Origin: an uncultured Actinomycetes bacterium
Lineage (GTDB): Bacteria > Actinomycetota > Actinomycetes > S36-B12 > UBA10799
Direction: 5' to 3'
DNA length: 64,000 bases
Assembly: GCA_946803585.1 (NCBI GenBank)
Contig: CAMPEQ010000003.1
Coordinates: forward strand, 1-64,000
Part shown: positions 33,990-42,346 of the stretch, piece by piece
Layout: every line of letters starts with the position of its first letter
Position numbering within the stretch: the stretch's first letter is position 1
Position numbers and translations under genes: made by a program
The notes under the pieces: model-generated
What the model was told of the DNA's origin: nothing
Database searches by the model: none
The model's input: only the letters and a program-made list of their open reading frames with translations

Positions 33990-34017
33990 AGTCTAACTGT
34001 GACGAGAGTAACGTCAA
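33990..34017 (-). promoter_or_regulatory. Housekeeping-type promoter of the RsiG-like gene
   Basis: On the minus strand, -35 TTGACG (34012-34017) and -10 TAGACT (33990-33995) are separated by 16 bp, about 50 bp upstream of the ATG at 33939. It is one of the few full -35/-10 promoters I can see in the window, and it leaves room for a leader with a Shine-Dalgarno sequence. Confidence 0.55.
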
Positions 34018-34033
34018 ATTATCCGTTACCCGG

Positions 34034-35107
34034 CTATTTCCCAGCCGCGTCTGCTGAAACAACATCTTGAATAGTGGCTGAAATCTCTGTGCCATCAGCG
34101 CAATTGACGACGACCTCGGACTCGCTTGGCACCGATCTTTTGATCACGGCGGTCGCGATCGGGCCCAGCTCGAAGTGGCGTGCGCTCGTCCCGATCCAGC
34201 CCACCGCTCGGTCGCCGACGCAGACCGAAGCACCATGCTCGGGAAGCGATTCGCTTGATCCATCTAGGTGTAGGAGGACCATCCGACGTGGGGGACGACC
34301 GAGGTTGTGAACTCGCGCGACCGTCTCTTGGCCGCGGTAGCACCCTTTAGCCAAGTGCACACCCGGCCCGATCCAGCCGACTTCGTGCGGTAGCGATCGA
34401 TGATCGGTATCGAACCCAAGTCGTGGGATTCCGGCGGCTACCCGCAGCGACTCCAACGCCCAGGACCCGGCTAGGTGGTCGAATCCAGCAAGGTAGTCGG
34501 CTAGCTCGCTGATGGGCACCAATACCTCCGAGCCAACGAGCGCTCCTGGCCTGTGCGGCACGTACCGTTGCGCGGCACCACCGCGGTCACTACCAGCTTC
34601 GGTGACCCCGACGCCAGCAAACTCTGCAGGCGGTACCCAGCTCATGTGATCCGCGATCGGCTCCCGAGTGCTGACCCAAACGACGCCGTAGTCCTCGGAC
34701 ACATCGGCCGTCTCCACTCGTCGCATAAAGCGCATCGAATCCAAGTAGGTCACCAGCGCAGGCGCCGTGTGCGGTTCAATAGTGATCCACGTAGTCGTTC
34801 CGTCGTCCACTAGATGGAGCTCGTGCTCGACGTGTCCCTTTGGATCGAGAATCAGAGCTAGCCGAGACTCGCCCTCGGATACTTGATCGACCTTCTGAGA
34901 CACGAGGTCGTTGAGCCAGGACAGGCGATCCGGGCCCGTGACGGTCACGACTCCCCGATTCGACAAGTCGACCGCGGTCTTGCCATCAGCCGCGACCAGC
35001 CACCGTTGCTCGGCATGCGGGTTCCCGTAGTGCCACGCAATCTCAGCGTCGAGTTGCTCGTCTGCGTTAAACACCGCTGTCTGCGTTCCGCTATTGCCTT
35101 GCTTCAA
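34034..35107 (-). CDS. ygfZ: Folate-binding protein YgfZ (GcvT-like)
   Basis: 357 residues. The family motif is complete (KGCYRGQETVAR), with its redox-active Cys. The N-terminal half has GVVTVTGPDRLSWLNDLVSQ and ILDPKGHVEHELHL, like the tetrahydrofolate-binding fold of GcvT. YgfZ supports assembly or repair of certain iron-sulfur enzymes using folate. The start codon is TTG, with AGGGTG 7 nt upstream. It is the gene before the RsiG-like gene on the same strand, but the latter has its own promoter. Confidence 0.9.
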   Translation of the reverse strand: MKQGNSGTQTAVFNADEQLDAEIAWHYGNPHAEQRWLVAADGKTAVDLSNRGVVTVTGPDRLSWLNDLVSQKVDQVSEGESRLALILDPKGHVEHELHLVDDGTTTWITIEPHTAPALVTYLDSMRFMRRVETADVSEDYGVVWVSTREPIADHMSWVPPAEFAGVGVTEAGSDRGGAAQRYVPHRPGALVGSEVLVPISELADYLAGFDHLAGSWALESLRVAAGIPRLGFDTDHRSLPHEVGWIGPGVHLAKGCYRGQETVARVHNLGRPPRRMVLLHLDGSSESLPEHGASVCVGDRAVGWIGTSARHFELGPIATAVIKRSVPSESEVVVNCADGTEISATIQDVVSADAAGK

Positions 35108-35268
35108 TTTCGGTCACCCTTTTCAACCTGCTCGATGCCTCGTCACCCACATTCAGATGTCGGCGCGAAGGCCCGCACATCTGCGTGCAGCACTAGTTCG
35201 ACCTTAACGACTCAGTCAACTGCGGCGACCTCGACCGCCCGGAACTCTGGTGCCCTGGCCTCGCCATC

Positions 35269-35292
35269 ACCGGCACCGGCACCGGCACCGGC
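35269..35292. repeat. Four perfect tandem copies of ACCGGC
   Basis: A 24-bp run of four hexamers in the 201-bp gap between hmuV and ygfZ. It lies outside any gene I accept and may be a simple slippage repeat. The rest of the gap (35108-35308) shows no gene, riboswitch or terminator that I can support. Confidence 0.7.
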
Positions 35293-35308
35293 GGCAGCGA
35301 CAGCGGCC

Positions 35309-36070
35309 TCAGCGGCTGACTGGTACAACCACCGGTCGGCCATTGGTCGGGTCAATGAGTGTCAGCATGCGGATCTCATATGCCGCCTCCAGGGTCTGCG
35401 GAACCATGACGTCGCTTGGGGGTCCCTGTGCCACAACCCTCCCGGCGCGCATCAGGACCACCCGATCCGCGAAAGATGACGCCAACGTCAGATCATGAAG
35501 GACGACGAGGGCACTGTGGCCGCGGTCGACGAGGTCACGCACTGTGGTTAGCAATTCCATCTGGTGGCGCGGATCGAGTGCTGCGGTTGGCTCATCGAGA
35601 ATGAGAACTTCGGTGCCCTGGGCGAGCGCACGGGCCATCGCGACTCGGGCTCGCTCACCACCCGAAAGCTGCTGGACGGGCCGCTGCGCTAGCGCGTGGA
35701 GGTCCATCGAGGTCAGCGCGCGATTGATGAACTCGTCATCCTGGTCTTCCAGGACCGTCCCCCGCCAGGGTGAACGACCGAATCCGACGACCTCCTCAAC
35801 CGTAAAGCCCAAGCTCACCGGGTTGTCTTGGGTAACGACTGCGCGCGACTTCGCCAACGCGGCATATGACCTGTGCTCGACCAAGGTGGAACCCACGGTG
35901 ATCTGACCCTTGTAGGGAAGGTCACCACAGATCGCGGCGACCAGCGACGATTTCCCACTTCCGTTCGGACCAATCAGCGCGACCAGTTCGCCTGCTCCGA
36001 CTGTCAACGAGACCTGGTCAACTACAGCTCGGCCGCTACGGGTCACCTGAACGTTGTTGACCCCAATCAT
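35309..36070 (-). CDS. hmuV: Hemin ABC transporter ATP-binding protein
   Basis: 253 residues. Walker A is GPNGSGKSSL, the signature is LSGGERARVAMARAL and Walker B is VLILDEPTAALD, followed by the switch His in LVVLHDLTLA. The sequence belongs to the FecE/HmuV branch. It energises import of heme through HmuU. The ATG overlaps the hmuU stop by 4 bp. It is the last gene of the hmuO-hmuT-hmuU-hmuV operon. Confidence 0.92.
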   Translation of the reverse strand: MIGVNNVQVTRSGRAVVDQVSLTVGAGELVALIGPNGSGKSSLVAAICGDLPYKGQITVGSTLVEHRSYAALAKSRAVVTQDNPVSLGFTVEEVVGFGRSPWRGTVLEDQDDEFINRALTSMDLHALAQRPVQQLSGGERARVAMARALAQGTEVLILDEPTAALDPRHQMELLTTVRDLVDRGHSALVVLHDLTLASSFADRVVLMRAGRVVAQGPPSDVMVPQTLEAAYEIRMLTLIDPTNGRPVVVPVSR

Positions 36071-37152
36071 GCCCAGGCTCCGCGTCGTTTGTGCTCACGT
36101 CTTAGTAGCCAGAAGAAGACTGGACTACCGATCAGTGCAGTGAGGACTCCGAGTGGGATTTCCCGCGGTGCCACGACGGTTCGCGAGATTAGGTCAGCTA
36201 CGACAAGTAGTACTGCACCTCCGACCGCCGACGCCGGGAGTAAGAGCCGGTGGCTCGGACCGACGACTAGCCGCAGCGCATGCGGCACGACTAGACCGAC
36301 AAAGGTGATGATTCCGGCCACCGCAACCGCAGCGGCTGTCATGAGGGCAACCAACAAGATGGATATCTGACGAGTTCGCTCAACGTTGACCCCGAGGTGG
36401 CCGGCACCGTGCTCACCCAGCGACAAGAGATCGAGTTTGTGGGCGAGGAATATCGTTGAGACGATCCCGATTAGGGCGATCGGTAGAACCGATAGAACGT
36501 TCATCCACGTCGCCGCCGATAGCGAGCCGAGGTTCCAAAAGGTTATGGAGCGCAACTGCGAATCGTCTGAGACTGACATCAGCAAGCCAATAAGCGCGCC
36601 TGCGAATGCGTTCACCGCGATACCTACCAGGATCAGCGTCAATACCTCGGTTCGACCATTCACGCGGGCGAGCCAATAGACCCCCGCAGTAACCACAAGT
36701 CCGCCGACAAAAGCAGCAGCAGGTAGAACCCACGCACCAAAGGCAGAGAGCCCAGCAACAATCGAGAACACCGCAACGACCGCTGCACCGGAAGAGACAC
36801 CGATGATGCCGGGCTCGGCCAGCGGGTTAGCGAACGTCCCCTGCATCAAACAACCCGCCGTTGCCAGACTCGCGCCAACCAGCATGGCCAGTAGCACCCG
36901 CGGTAACCGAATATCCCAAATCACCGAACCGGCGAAGCCTTCTTGTTGCTGGCCAGAGAACCCGTCGACGAGGGAGTGCCAGATCTGCCCAGCTCCCACC
37001 GGAAAAGCGCCGATAGACAGCGCGAACCCGGCGGCAAGCACGAGCAGTCCAGCGAGCACTGGAAGAACGAGAGCACGGCCACGCGGGCCCCCGTCGCGTC
37101 GTAGGCTTCGGGCTGATCGTGAGGTGGGAGCGGGCGATTGGACTGCGGTCAT
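36067..37152 (-). CDS. hmuU: Hemin ABC transporter permease (FecCD family)
   Basis: 361 residues with about ten membrane segments. The FecCD/BtuC signatures are seen: IRLPRVLLAMLVGASLATAG, GTFANPLAEPGIIGVSSGAA, and the C-terminal GLVVPHALRLVVGPSHR, which contacts the ATPase. It forms the homodimeric heme channel in the membrane. Four-base overlaps with hmuT and hmuV show tight translational coupling. The N-terminal ~30 residues are basic and cytoplasmic. Confidence 0.92.
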   Translation of the reverse strand: MTAVQSPAPTSRSARSLRRDGGPRGRALVLPVLAGLLVLAAGFALSIGAFPVGAGQIWHSLVDGFSGQQQEGFAGSVIWDIRLPRVLLAMLVGASLATAGCLMQGTFANPLAEPGIIGVSSGAAVVAVFSIVAGLSAFGAWVLPAAAFVGGLVVTAGVYWLARVNGRTEVLTLILVGIAVNAFAGALIGLLMSVSDDSQLRSITFWNLGSLSAATWMNVLSVLPIALIGIVSTIFLAHKLDLLSLGEHGAGHLGVNVERTRQISILLVALMTAAAVAVAGIITFVGLVVPHALRLVVGPSHRLLLPASAVGGAVLLVVADLISRTVVAPREIPLGVLTALIGSPVFFWLLRREHKRRGAWA

Positions 37153-38147
37153 GCGCCGCTGCCGGATTGTCCGCTGTACAGCTGCGCTGCTAGCTCGCGC
37201 ACGGTCGATGGCGTTCGTGGGCCAAAACTCAGGAGTTCACCGTCTGGCACGGCAATGATTCGCCCGTCGCGACCCGCCGGAGTCGCCGAGACTCCCGGCA
37301 ACTGCAGGAGGCCTTCCTTACCTCCAACGGAATCAAGACCCTTTGACATCACCAAGATGACATCGGGTGCGCTGTTCACCAAAGCCTCGGGTGTCAGGGG
37401 GGTAAAGGAGTCAAGCCCTGCCTTGGTCCCCGCATCGATACCGCCGGCCGCAGCAATGATGTCATCGCCTCCACTGCCCTTACCTCCGAGCAGATACACC
37501 GCCGCGGTTCCGCGCAAGTAGAGGAACGCGACGACCGGTGCCGCCTGGTCTTGCGGAGTCTCAATAGTCTCCAACTCGGCGGCGATACTGCTGTTGATCG
37601 CATCTGCTGCCTGCACCTGCCCAGTTGCGGCTGCGATCGCCTCGACTCGTTTCGCTAGGTCCGCTAATGCCCAAACTTCTGGGACACGCACAACCGGGAC
37701 ACCAGCATTTTGGATCGTTTCCAACGACTCCGGAGGTCCTGTTCGCTCGTCAGCAAGGACGAGTGTGGGGGCGAGGGACAGCACCCCCTCAGGCGATACG
37801 TCGTGACCATTGGTGACTACCTCAACCGTGGCAACTTCAGGAAAATCGCTAGAGACATCCCGGCCCACGATGCTCCCGACCATGCCCATCGCTACCAACG
37901 TCTCTGAGATCCCCCCGTTGAGCGAGACGATCCGTGAGGTATCCGTGACGGTGATCTGCTCGCCCGATACATCCGTGACAGTGGCGGGCAAGACTTGATG
38001 CGCATCGGCGCCGAACACCGGAATCGCGGTATTCGCTTGGCTCGCGGCTGTCTCCTGGGAGCCCCGTGGCGAGCAACCCGCCACGACGAGGATCGCAACA
38101 AAACCGACGACGAGCCAGCCTCTCGCTGCTAGCGCTCCTGACGCCAT
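37149..38147 (-). CDS. hmuT: Hemin-binding lipoprotein HmuT
   Basis: 332 residues. The signal peptide WLVVGFVAILVVAGC ends in a lipobox, so the protein is anchored outside the membrane. The mature part is a class III periplasmic-binding fold: SRIVSLNGGISETLVAMGMV, VGRDVSSDFPEV, VVAFLYLRGTAAVYLLGG and APDVILVMSKGLDSVGG. It takes heme from HtaA-like surface proteins and gives it to HmuUV. The ATG at 38147 follows the heme oxygenase stop after 2 bp. The frame is open much further upstream, but that part is an antisense-like shadow of the oxygenase gene. Confidence 0.9.
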   Translation of the reverse strand: MASGALAARGWLVVGFVAILVVAGCSPRGSQETAASQANTAIPVFGADAHQVLPATVTDVSGEQITVTDTSRIVSLNGGISETLVAMGMVGSIVGRDVSSDFPEVATVEVVTNGHDVSPEGVLSLAPTLVLADERTGPPESLETIQNAGVPVVRVPEVWALADLAKRVEAIAAATGQVQAADAINSSIAAELETIETPQDQAAPVVAFLYLRGTAAVYLLGGKGSGGDDIIAAAGGIDAGTKAGLDSFTPLTPEALVNSAPDVILVMSKGLDSVGGKEGLLQLPGVSATPAGRDGRIIAVPDGELLSFGPRTPSTVRELAAQLYSGQSGSGA

Positions 38148-38149
38148 CC

Positions 38150-38779
38150 TCACAAGAAGATCTCCAGACTCGCGAAGACCTCGGCGTTCATTCGATAGGC
38201 GACTCGAACCTCTTCGATGAAGACCTCCCGCTGGTCCCCATCTAGGGCCAGCGCATCGAGTTGCTCGCGATACCTCTGCTTGAACTTCGGGAGCTTCTCG
38301 ATGTCCGGGAACTGGTAGAAGGCAAGCCCGTCGGTCGCGGTGAGATCCATGAACTTCCCGAGCCGGGAAGCGATGATCCGGCCACCAGAAAGGTCGCCAA
38401 GATAGCGGGTGTAGTGATGAGCAACGACGTGCAGATTCGAGGCTGTCCGCGCCCATTGCAACCGTGCGACGTATCGATCAGTAGCTGCCGTCGTCGGTAG
38501 CGCCTGGACGTTCAGTACACGAAGATCGGCCGCAATCCCGGAACTCCGAGCTAGCCGCGGATCAGAGAACTGCTGGTATAGCGGGTCCGACGCAAGGTCC
38601 GCATTCGCCTGATCGAGCACCGTGTAGATCGCCTGGAACTGCGATAGATAGGCCCCGTATTGCGCCTTCGAGAGCGACCCTTTCATCAGTTCCACGATGA
38701 ACTTGGCGTCCTCAGCGGACCGATGGTCTGCGAGCGATTCGTCGCGAACCTGCTCCGAAAACGGACGAGTGATCAACAT
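38150..38779 (-). CDS. hmuO: Heme oxygenase (biliverdin-producing, HmuO type)
   Basis: 209 residues. The helical heme-oxygenase fold has the likely proximal His in LADHRSAEDAKFI and the flexible distal helix with YLGDLSGGRIIASRLG, where small Gly residues let oxygen bind. It opens the heme ring to release iron, CO and biliverdin. It is the first gene of the hmuO-hmuTUV operon, so uptake and degradation are made together. The ATG has GGAAG 8 nt upstream, and a DtxR/IdeR-type box lies about 85 bp upstream. Confidence 0.92.
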   Translation of the reverse strand: MLITRPFSEQVRDESLADHRSAEDAKFIVELMKGSLSKAQYGAYLSQFQAIYTVLDQANADLASDPLYQQFSDPRLARSSGIAADLRVLNVQALPTTAATDRYVARLQWARTASNLHVVAHHYTRYLGDLSGGRIIASRLGKFMDLTATDGLAFYQFPDIEKLPKFKQRYREQLDALALDGDQREVFIEEVRVAYRMNAEVFASLEIFL

Positions 38780-38862
38780 TCTTGTGCTTCCAATCCTGGC
38801 GTAAGTGCGGTGTCAGTCGGTGCAACTGCTGTTGCAGGACCCCCTTCAAACCGCGACCTTAC

Positions 38863-38881
38863 TTAGGTTAGCCTTACCTCA
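38863..38881. promoter_or_regulatory. DtxR/IdeR iron box
   Basis: TTAGGTTAGCCTTACCTCA matches the 19-bp DtxR/IdeR consensus at 17 positions by my count. It lies between the divergent heme oxygenase operon and the gene at 38943, so one iron-loaded repressor could shut both. The regulator gene itself is not seen here; the Fur gene at 41192 recognises a different type of site. Confidence 0.8.
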
Positions 38882-38942
38882 CTCACCCGGGGTCACTAAC
38901 CGTGGCAACCCGGGACAGCAGTCACTGAATGGGAGTAATCGC

Positions 38943-39701
38943 GTGCGAATCGGAACGAACTTTGGAAGGGCGCTCGCTCTAGCGGCGACGGGGATCGCCG
39001 CTGTGGCAGCCACATCATGCTCGTCGCAGAGCGCGGAGTCCGTTAGCGACAGCGTGGCTGGTCCGGCGAGCTCAGCGACCGAGGTCCCGCCGACTTCGAT
39101 GGCAGTAGCCCCTACACAGGCGAGCCCAAGTTCATCGCCATCGGTGAGCACCAAGTCCCCAAAAGCCTCATCGAGTCCGAGTTCGACCCAATCAACCAAG
39201 CAGGCCCCCGCCACCGCAACAACGAGCGCAGCGGCGAAGCCGAAGAAGACAAAGGCCGCCAAGGCTCAGCCGACGAGTGCAGCCTCGGCCGTCGCGCCGA
39301 TCAAGATTAATCCGCAGCTCACGGTCAGCAAGACGACCGGGCTTAGCCCTGGTTCGCAGGTAACCGTGCGTGGCACTGGATTCGATACCAGCAAGGGGAT
39401 CTACGTCGCCTTCTGTGTCAAGCCGAGATCGGGAGCAGCACCGGGCCCCTGCGGCGGCGGCGCCGACACCGACGGCGACTCAGCCGCTTCCGAGTGGATC
39501 TCGTCCAACCCTCCGCCATACGGAAAGAACCTCGTCGTTCCTTACGGCGCAAACGGCAGTTTCACCGTCACGATCCGCGTGAGCGAATCGATTGGCGGCG
39601 TCGACTGCACCGTCGAACAATGCGTGATCGCCTCTCGTGCAGATCACACGCGGTCATCCGATCGATCCCAAGACGTTCTGATCCCGATTCGATTCGGGTA
39701 G
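38943..39701 (+). CDS. Secreted HtaA-partner protein with Ig-like domain
   Basis: 252 residues. A signal-like N-terminus (RALALAATGIAAVAATSC) may end in a weak lipobox. A Ser/Thr/Pro/Lys-rich spacer of about 100 residues follows. The C-terminal domain of about 120 residues (LTVSKTTGLSPGSQVTVRG, GIYVAFCV, then ASRADHTRSSDRSQD) is homologous to the middle domain of the HtaA-type protein encoded next. It contains four Cys residues that could form disulfides. The GTG has GGGAG 8 nt upstream and the gene follows the iron box, so iron-repressed expression is likely. It probably stands in the cell wall beside the HtaA protein; heme binding by this protein is not shown. Confidence 0.68.
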   Translation: MRIGTNFGRALALAATGIAAVAATSCSSQSAESVSDSVAGPASSATEVPPTSMAVAPTQASPSSSPSVSTKSPKASSSPSSTQSTKQAPATATTSAAAKPKKTKAAKAQPTSAASAVAPIKINPQLTVSKTTGLSPGSQVTVRGTGFDTSKGIYVAFCVKPRSGAAPGPCGGGADTDGDSAASEWISSNPPPYGKNLVVPYGANGSFTVTIRVSESIGGVDCTVEQCVIASRADHTRSSDRSQDVLIPIRFG

Positions 39702-39778
39702 CTGCAACCAATTCGATCAACCCGAGCTAACCACCACCCCCACTAGCTACATCCAGTGAAATCACCAGAAGGAGAAAA

Positions 39779-41191
39779 ATGCGCACGACAACATCTGCAA
39801 TAACGGCAATGATCATTACGGCTGGGACCGTCGGTCTTGGCGCATCGGTCGCCTATGCGGCGCCCGGAGCGATAACGGGTGCCTCATTCAATTGGAAGGT
39901 AAACGAATGCGCCTTCGCCGGAGCCTTTGTCACCGCCGCGAATGAAGCCTCCGACAGCTGCTTCAGTATCCGCGAAGACCAAACCACCTCCGGTAACGTC
40001 GCCAAGACCGATGGGGGTTGGGTATTCAGTGACGGAACAGGAACCTACGATCCCAGCACCGGCGCGACTGAACTCGACTTCACGGGCAGCCTTCGTTTTG
40101 GCAACATCAACCGAGGCAACTACTACGTCGAGTTGGCTGATCCGACGGTCTCGGTCGATTCTGATGGCACGGGGGCGTTGTCAGCGACAGTGCTAGTCAA
40201 GGGCCCCGGACCCGGAACAGTCGAAGACCGCGGAACTGTCGATGTCGTCGACCTCGTCGATGTGCCTGACGCAACGCAGTGGAGCGTCACCCCACCCTGG
40301 GCTGGCGTTGGCACCCCTGATGAGTCCGCACCGCTTGAAGGTAAGCAGTTCGCCAGCGAGTTCGTTGACACTATCGACTCGAGTATGCGCAATTGGTTCC
40401 GCGCTAGCTCATCGGCGGAAGCTACCGAGGACCGCGGCGAATACAACAGCTACAAGTCGCCTGCTCCCCTAAGCGTCTCGTTCGCAGAAACTGTTTGGAC
40501 GCCTGCCCTCTCAGTAACCGGGGCAGCCAACCTGGCACCAAATGAGACCCGGACGGTCACCGTCCGCGGGTCAGGTTTTGACCCCACCAAACAGGGCAAC
40601 GGTGTTGCCGGGTTGTACGTCGTCTTCGGACCCAACCCAGCGGACCTAGCCAACGGCTACAACGATCCAGGCGTATTCGGTGCAGCTCAGTATCTACCGA
40701 GCGGTCCCGACGTCAATGGCGAGTTCGAGACAACCCTGGAGATCACCGGGAACTACACCGACGGCAATGACGTTGCGTGGAGCCCTGCAACCACCCCGAT
40801 GGGCGTGAGTGTGTGGGCGGCGCATACCCGCCTCACAACGGCTTGGGATTCCTTCAGCCCCATCGCGTTCACCGACCCCGGGGATGACAAGGTCACCGAC
40901 CCAGCGCCGGTGAGTAAGCCGACCAAGGCTCGCAATGTTCGCGTCGCGAAGATCAAGAAGAAGAAGGTCGTCGTCAAGTGGAAGAAGTCCAAGAACGGCA
41001 CCGCAACCGGCTACCAGGTACGGATCTCCAAGCCCGGAAAACCCAAGAAGTTCAAGAGTTGGAAGTCCTCAAGTAACACCAAGACGACCCTCAGCGGGAC
41101 GAACCGAAGCGGCAAGTACCGCGTTCAGGTGAAAGCGGTCAACGACACAGGTTCAGCAAAGAAGGTGACCATCCGGTTCACTAAGCGGTAG
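39779..41191 (+). CDS. htaA: HtaA-domain heme-binding surface protein with basic Fn3-like tail
   Basis: 470 residues. A signal peptide ends at VAYA-AP. The HtaA domain (about 32-245) opens with GASFNWKVNECAF and contains the GTGTYDPSTGATELDFTGSL strand pattern of corynebacterial heme-binding HtaA. An Ig-like domain (about 250-365, TVTVRGSGFDP and WAAHTRLTTAWDSF) is shared with the upstream gene. The last ~95 residues look like a fibronectin type III repeat but are extremely Lys-rich. Corynebacterial HtaA ends in a membrane helix; none is seen here, so the basic tail may bind wall polymers instead. AGAAGGAG lies 5 nt before the ATG. Confidence 0.82.
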   Translation: MRTTTSAITAMIITAGTVGLGASVAYAAPGAITGASFNWKVNECAFAGAFVTAANEASDSCFSIREDQTTSGNVAKTDGGWVFSDGTGTYDPSTGATELDFTGSLRFGNINRGNYYVELADPTVSVDSDGTGALSATVLVKGPGPGTVEDRGTVDVVDLVDVPDATQWSVTPPWAGVGTPDESAPLEGKQFASEFVDTIDSSMRNWFRASSSAEATEDRGEYNSYKSPAPLSVSFAETVWTPALSVTGAANLAPNETRTVTVRGSGFDPTKQGNGVAGLYVVFGPNPADLANGYNDPGVFGAAQYLPSGPDVNGEFETTLEITGNYTDGNDVAWSPATTPMGVSVWAAHTRLTTAWDSFSPIAFTDPGDDKVTDPAPVSKPTKARNVRVAKIKKKKVVVKWKKSKNGTATGYQVRISKPGKPKKFKSWKSSSNTKTTLSGTNRSGKYRVQVKAVNDTGSAKKVTIRFTKR

Positions 41192-41620
41192 TTAAGACTG
41201 ATCAGTCCCATTGCAGGCTGTGCACACCCCGTGCATGACTAGGTGGCGAAGATCTGCAGTGAAACCGGTGGCTGTCGAGACGGCCTTGAGCGCAGGCTCA
41301 ACCTTCTCGGCGGCCACCGACCCAATCGATCCGCAGCTTCTGCATACCAAATGGATATGGGGAACTGCATCAACGGCGTGGTAGGTGGGCGGTCCGGCGC
41401 CGAGGTGAGCGTGAGTAACTAGTCCCGCCTCGTTCAGCGCTTCGAGCGTGCGGTACGCCGTCGAGAGGTCCAGTGCGGCGCCCGCTTCCTGGGCGCTGCG
41501 CGTCAGCCCTTCGACGTTGAGGTGGCGCTCTCGATTAACAAGTTCGAGCACCAGGAGCCGTTGGGAAGTTGCCCGCAGCCCAGCTCTTCGAAGCTGTTCA
41601 CGCAAGGCGTCCTGTGTCAC
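41192..41620 (-). CDS. Fur-family metalloregulator
   Basis: 142 residues. A winged-helix DNA-binding domain (LRRAGLRATSQRLLVLELV, LSTAYRTLEALNEAGLV) joins a dimerisation domain with HIHLVCRSCGSIGS and a C-terminal CTAC. These give two CxxC pairs, the structural zinc site. Whether it senses iron, zinc or peroxide cannot be decided from sequence. It follows the nitrobindin gene with a one-base overlap (TAGTG), so heme handling or redox control is likely. It is convergent with htaA, with no gap between the stops. Confidence 0.9.
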   Translation of the reverse strand: MTQDALREQLRRAGLRATSQRLLVLELVNRERHLNVEGLTRSAQEAGAALDLSTAYRTLEALNEAGLVTHAHLGAGPPTYHAVDAVPHIHLVCRSCGSIGSVAAEKVEPALKAVSTATGFTADLRHLVMHGVCTACNGTDQS

Positions 41621-42156
41621 TAGCCGATTTTTGCGAGCCGAGCCGAGAGGTGGTTCGTAAGTGGCTCGCCAACCGCAGACATGTCGAACGCCCAGCCCAG
41701 GTCACCCTCGATGAGGCCGTACAACCGAACTCCGCCGTCGTACTCCTTCGCGTTCTCGCTGCGCGCGACGATGTCGGTCTTTAGTTCACATCGGGCGCCG
41801 GTGATCGTTGCGTCCGCGATTCCAGTGACCTCGTTGGTGCCGTGGTACGTCTCGAGGTGTCCGGTCGAATGAACCAGCAGAACCTCAAGACCATTGTCAG
41901 GTTGTGGGCGCCAGAAGCCGTATTCACTCGCGGCTGGGCGGATTCGGTTGCCGTCTTCGTCAAGGATCCACGAGGTGCTTGAGTAAGTCAGAAACGGTCG
42001 CCCGTCATTGGTGAAGGTCACTTCCTGGCCGAACCGGAAGTCCTCGATCGTCGGGTAGGTGCCAAGGCCGACCCCGACCCAGGTTCCGAGCAGCCAGGAG
42101 ATGGAGACGATCGCTTCGGGTAGCTCGCTAGGAAGGGGCGTGGAACTCTCACTCAT
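41620..42156 (-). CDS. Nitrobindin-like heme-binding beta-barrel protein
   Basis: 178 residues. The family marker GTWVGVGLGTYPTI (24-37) begins a ten-stranded barrel, and the C-terminal LTNHLSARL supplies the proximal heme His. Nitrobindins (for example Rv2717c) bind ferric heme and react with nitric oxide or peroxynitrite. It is co-transcribed with Fur and preceded by a tiny membrane ORF. Its presence next to the heme uptake locus supports a heme or NO-related role. The ATG at 42156 has GGGG upstream; a longer frame to 42282 runs through the small gene and is rejected. Confidence 0.88.
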   Translation of the reverse strand: MSESSTPLPSELPEAIVSISWLLGTWVGVGLGTYPTIEDFRFGQEVTFTNDGRPFLTYSSTSWILDEDGNRIRPAASEYGFWRPQPDNGLEVLLVHSTGHLETYHGTNEVTGIADATITGARCELKTDIVARSENAKEYDGGVRLYGLIEGDLGWAFDMSAVGEPLTNHLSARLAKIG

Positions 42157-42170
42157 CAGTCGGACCCCGG

Positions 42171-42275
42171 TTAGCGCGGGCCGGTCTTGAACAGTCGATA
42201 CAAGACATAACCAGCGAACCAAGCGCTCGCTACCACGACGACAACCATGAGGGCGGTAAAGATGGCATCCAACAC
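42171..42275 (-). CDS. 34-residue single-pass membrane protein
   Basis: The frame GTG...TAA encodes 34 residues: a short start, one hydrophobic helix (ALMVVVVVASAWFAGYVLY) and a basic end (RLFKTGPR). Minus-strand TAAGGT lies exactly 7 nt before the GTG, the same leaderless promoter layout used by neighbours. It ends 14 bp before nitrobindin, so it is the first gene of a three-gene unit with nitrobindin and Fur. Its small size means conservation in related genomes is needed to be sure. Confidence 0.55.
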   Translation of the reverse strand: MLDAIFTALMVVVVVASAWFAGYVLYRLFKTGPR

Positions 42276-42346
42276 AGGCCAAACCTTACCTGATTGGGTG
42301 GCAATCACTCGCACACGCTCACCGCTGGTCGACTTACGATAGAGAC

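Noticed and set aside
35108-35308. Riboswitch or small gene between ygfZ and hmuV
   Set aside because: Only a simple ACCGGC repeat is visible. No conserved riboswitch core or start codon with a binding site could be identified.
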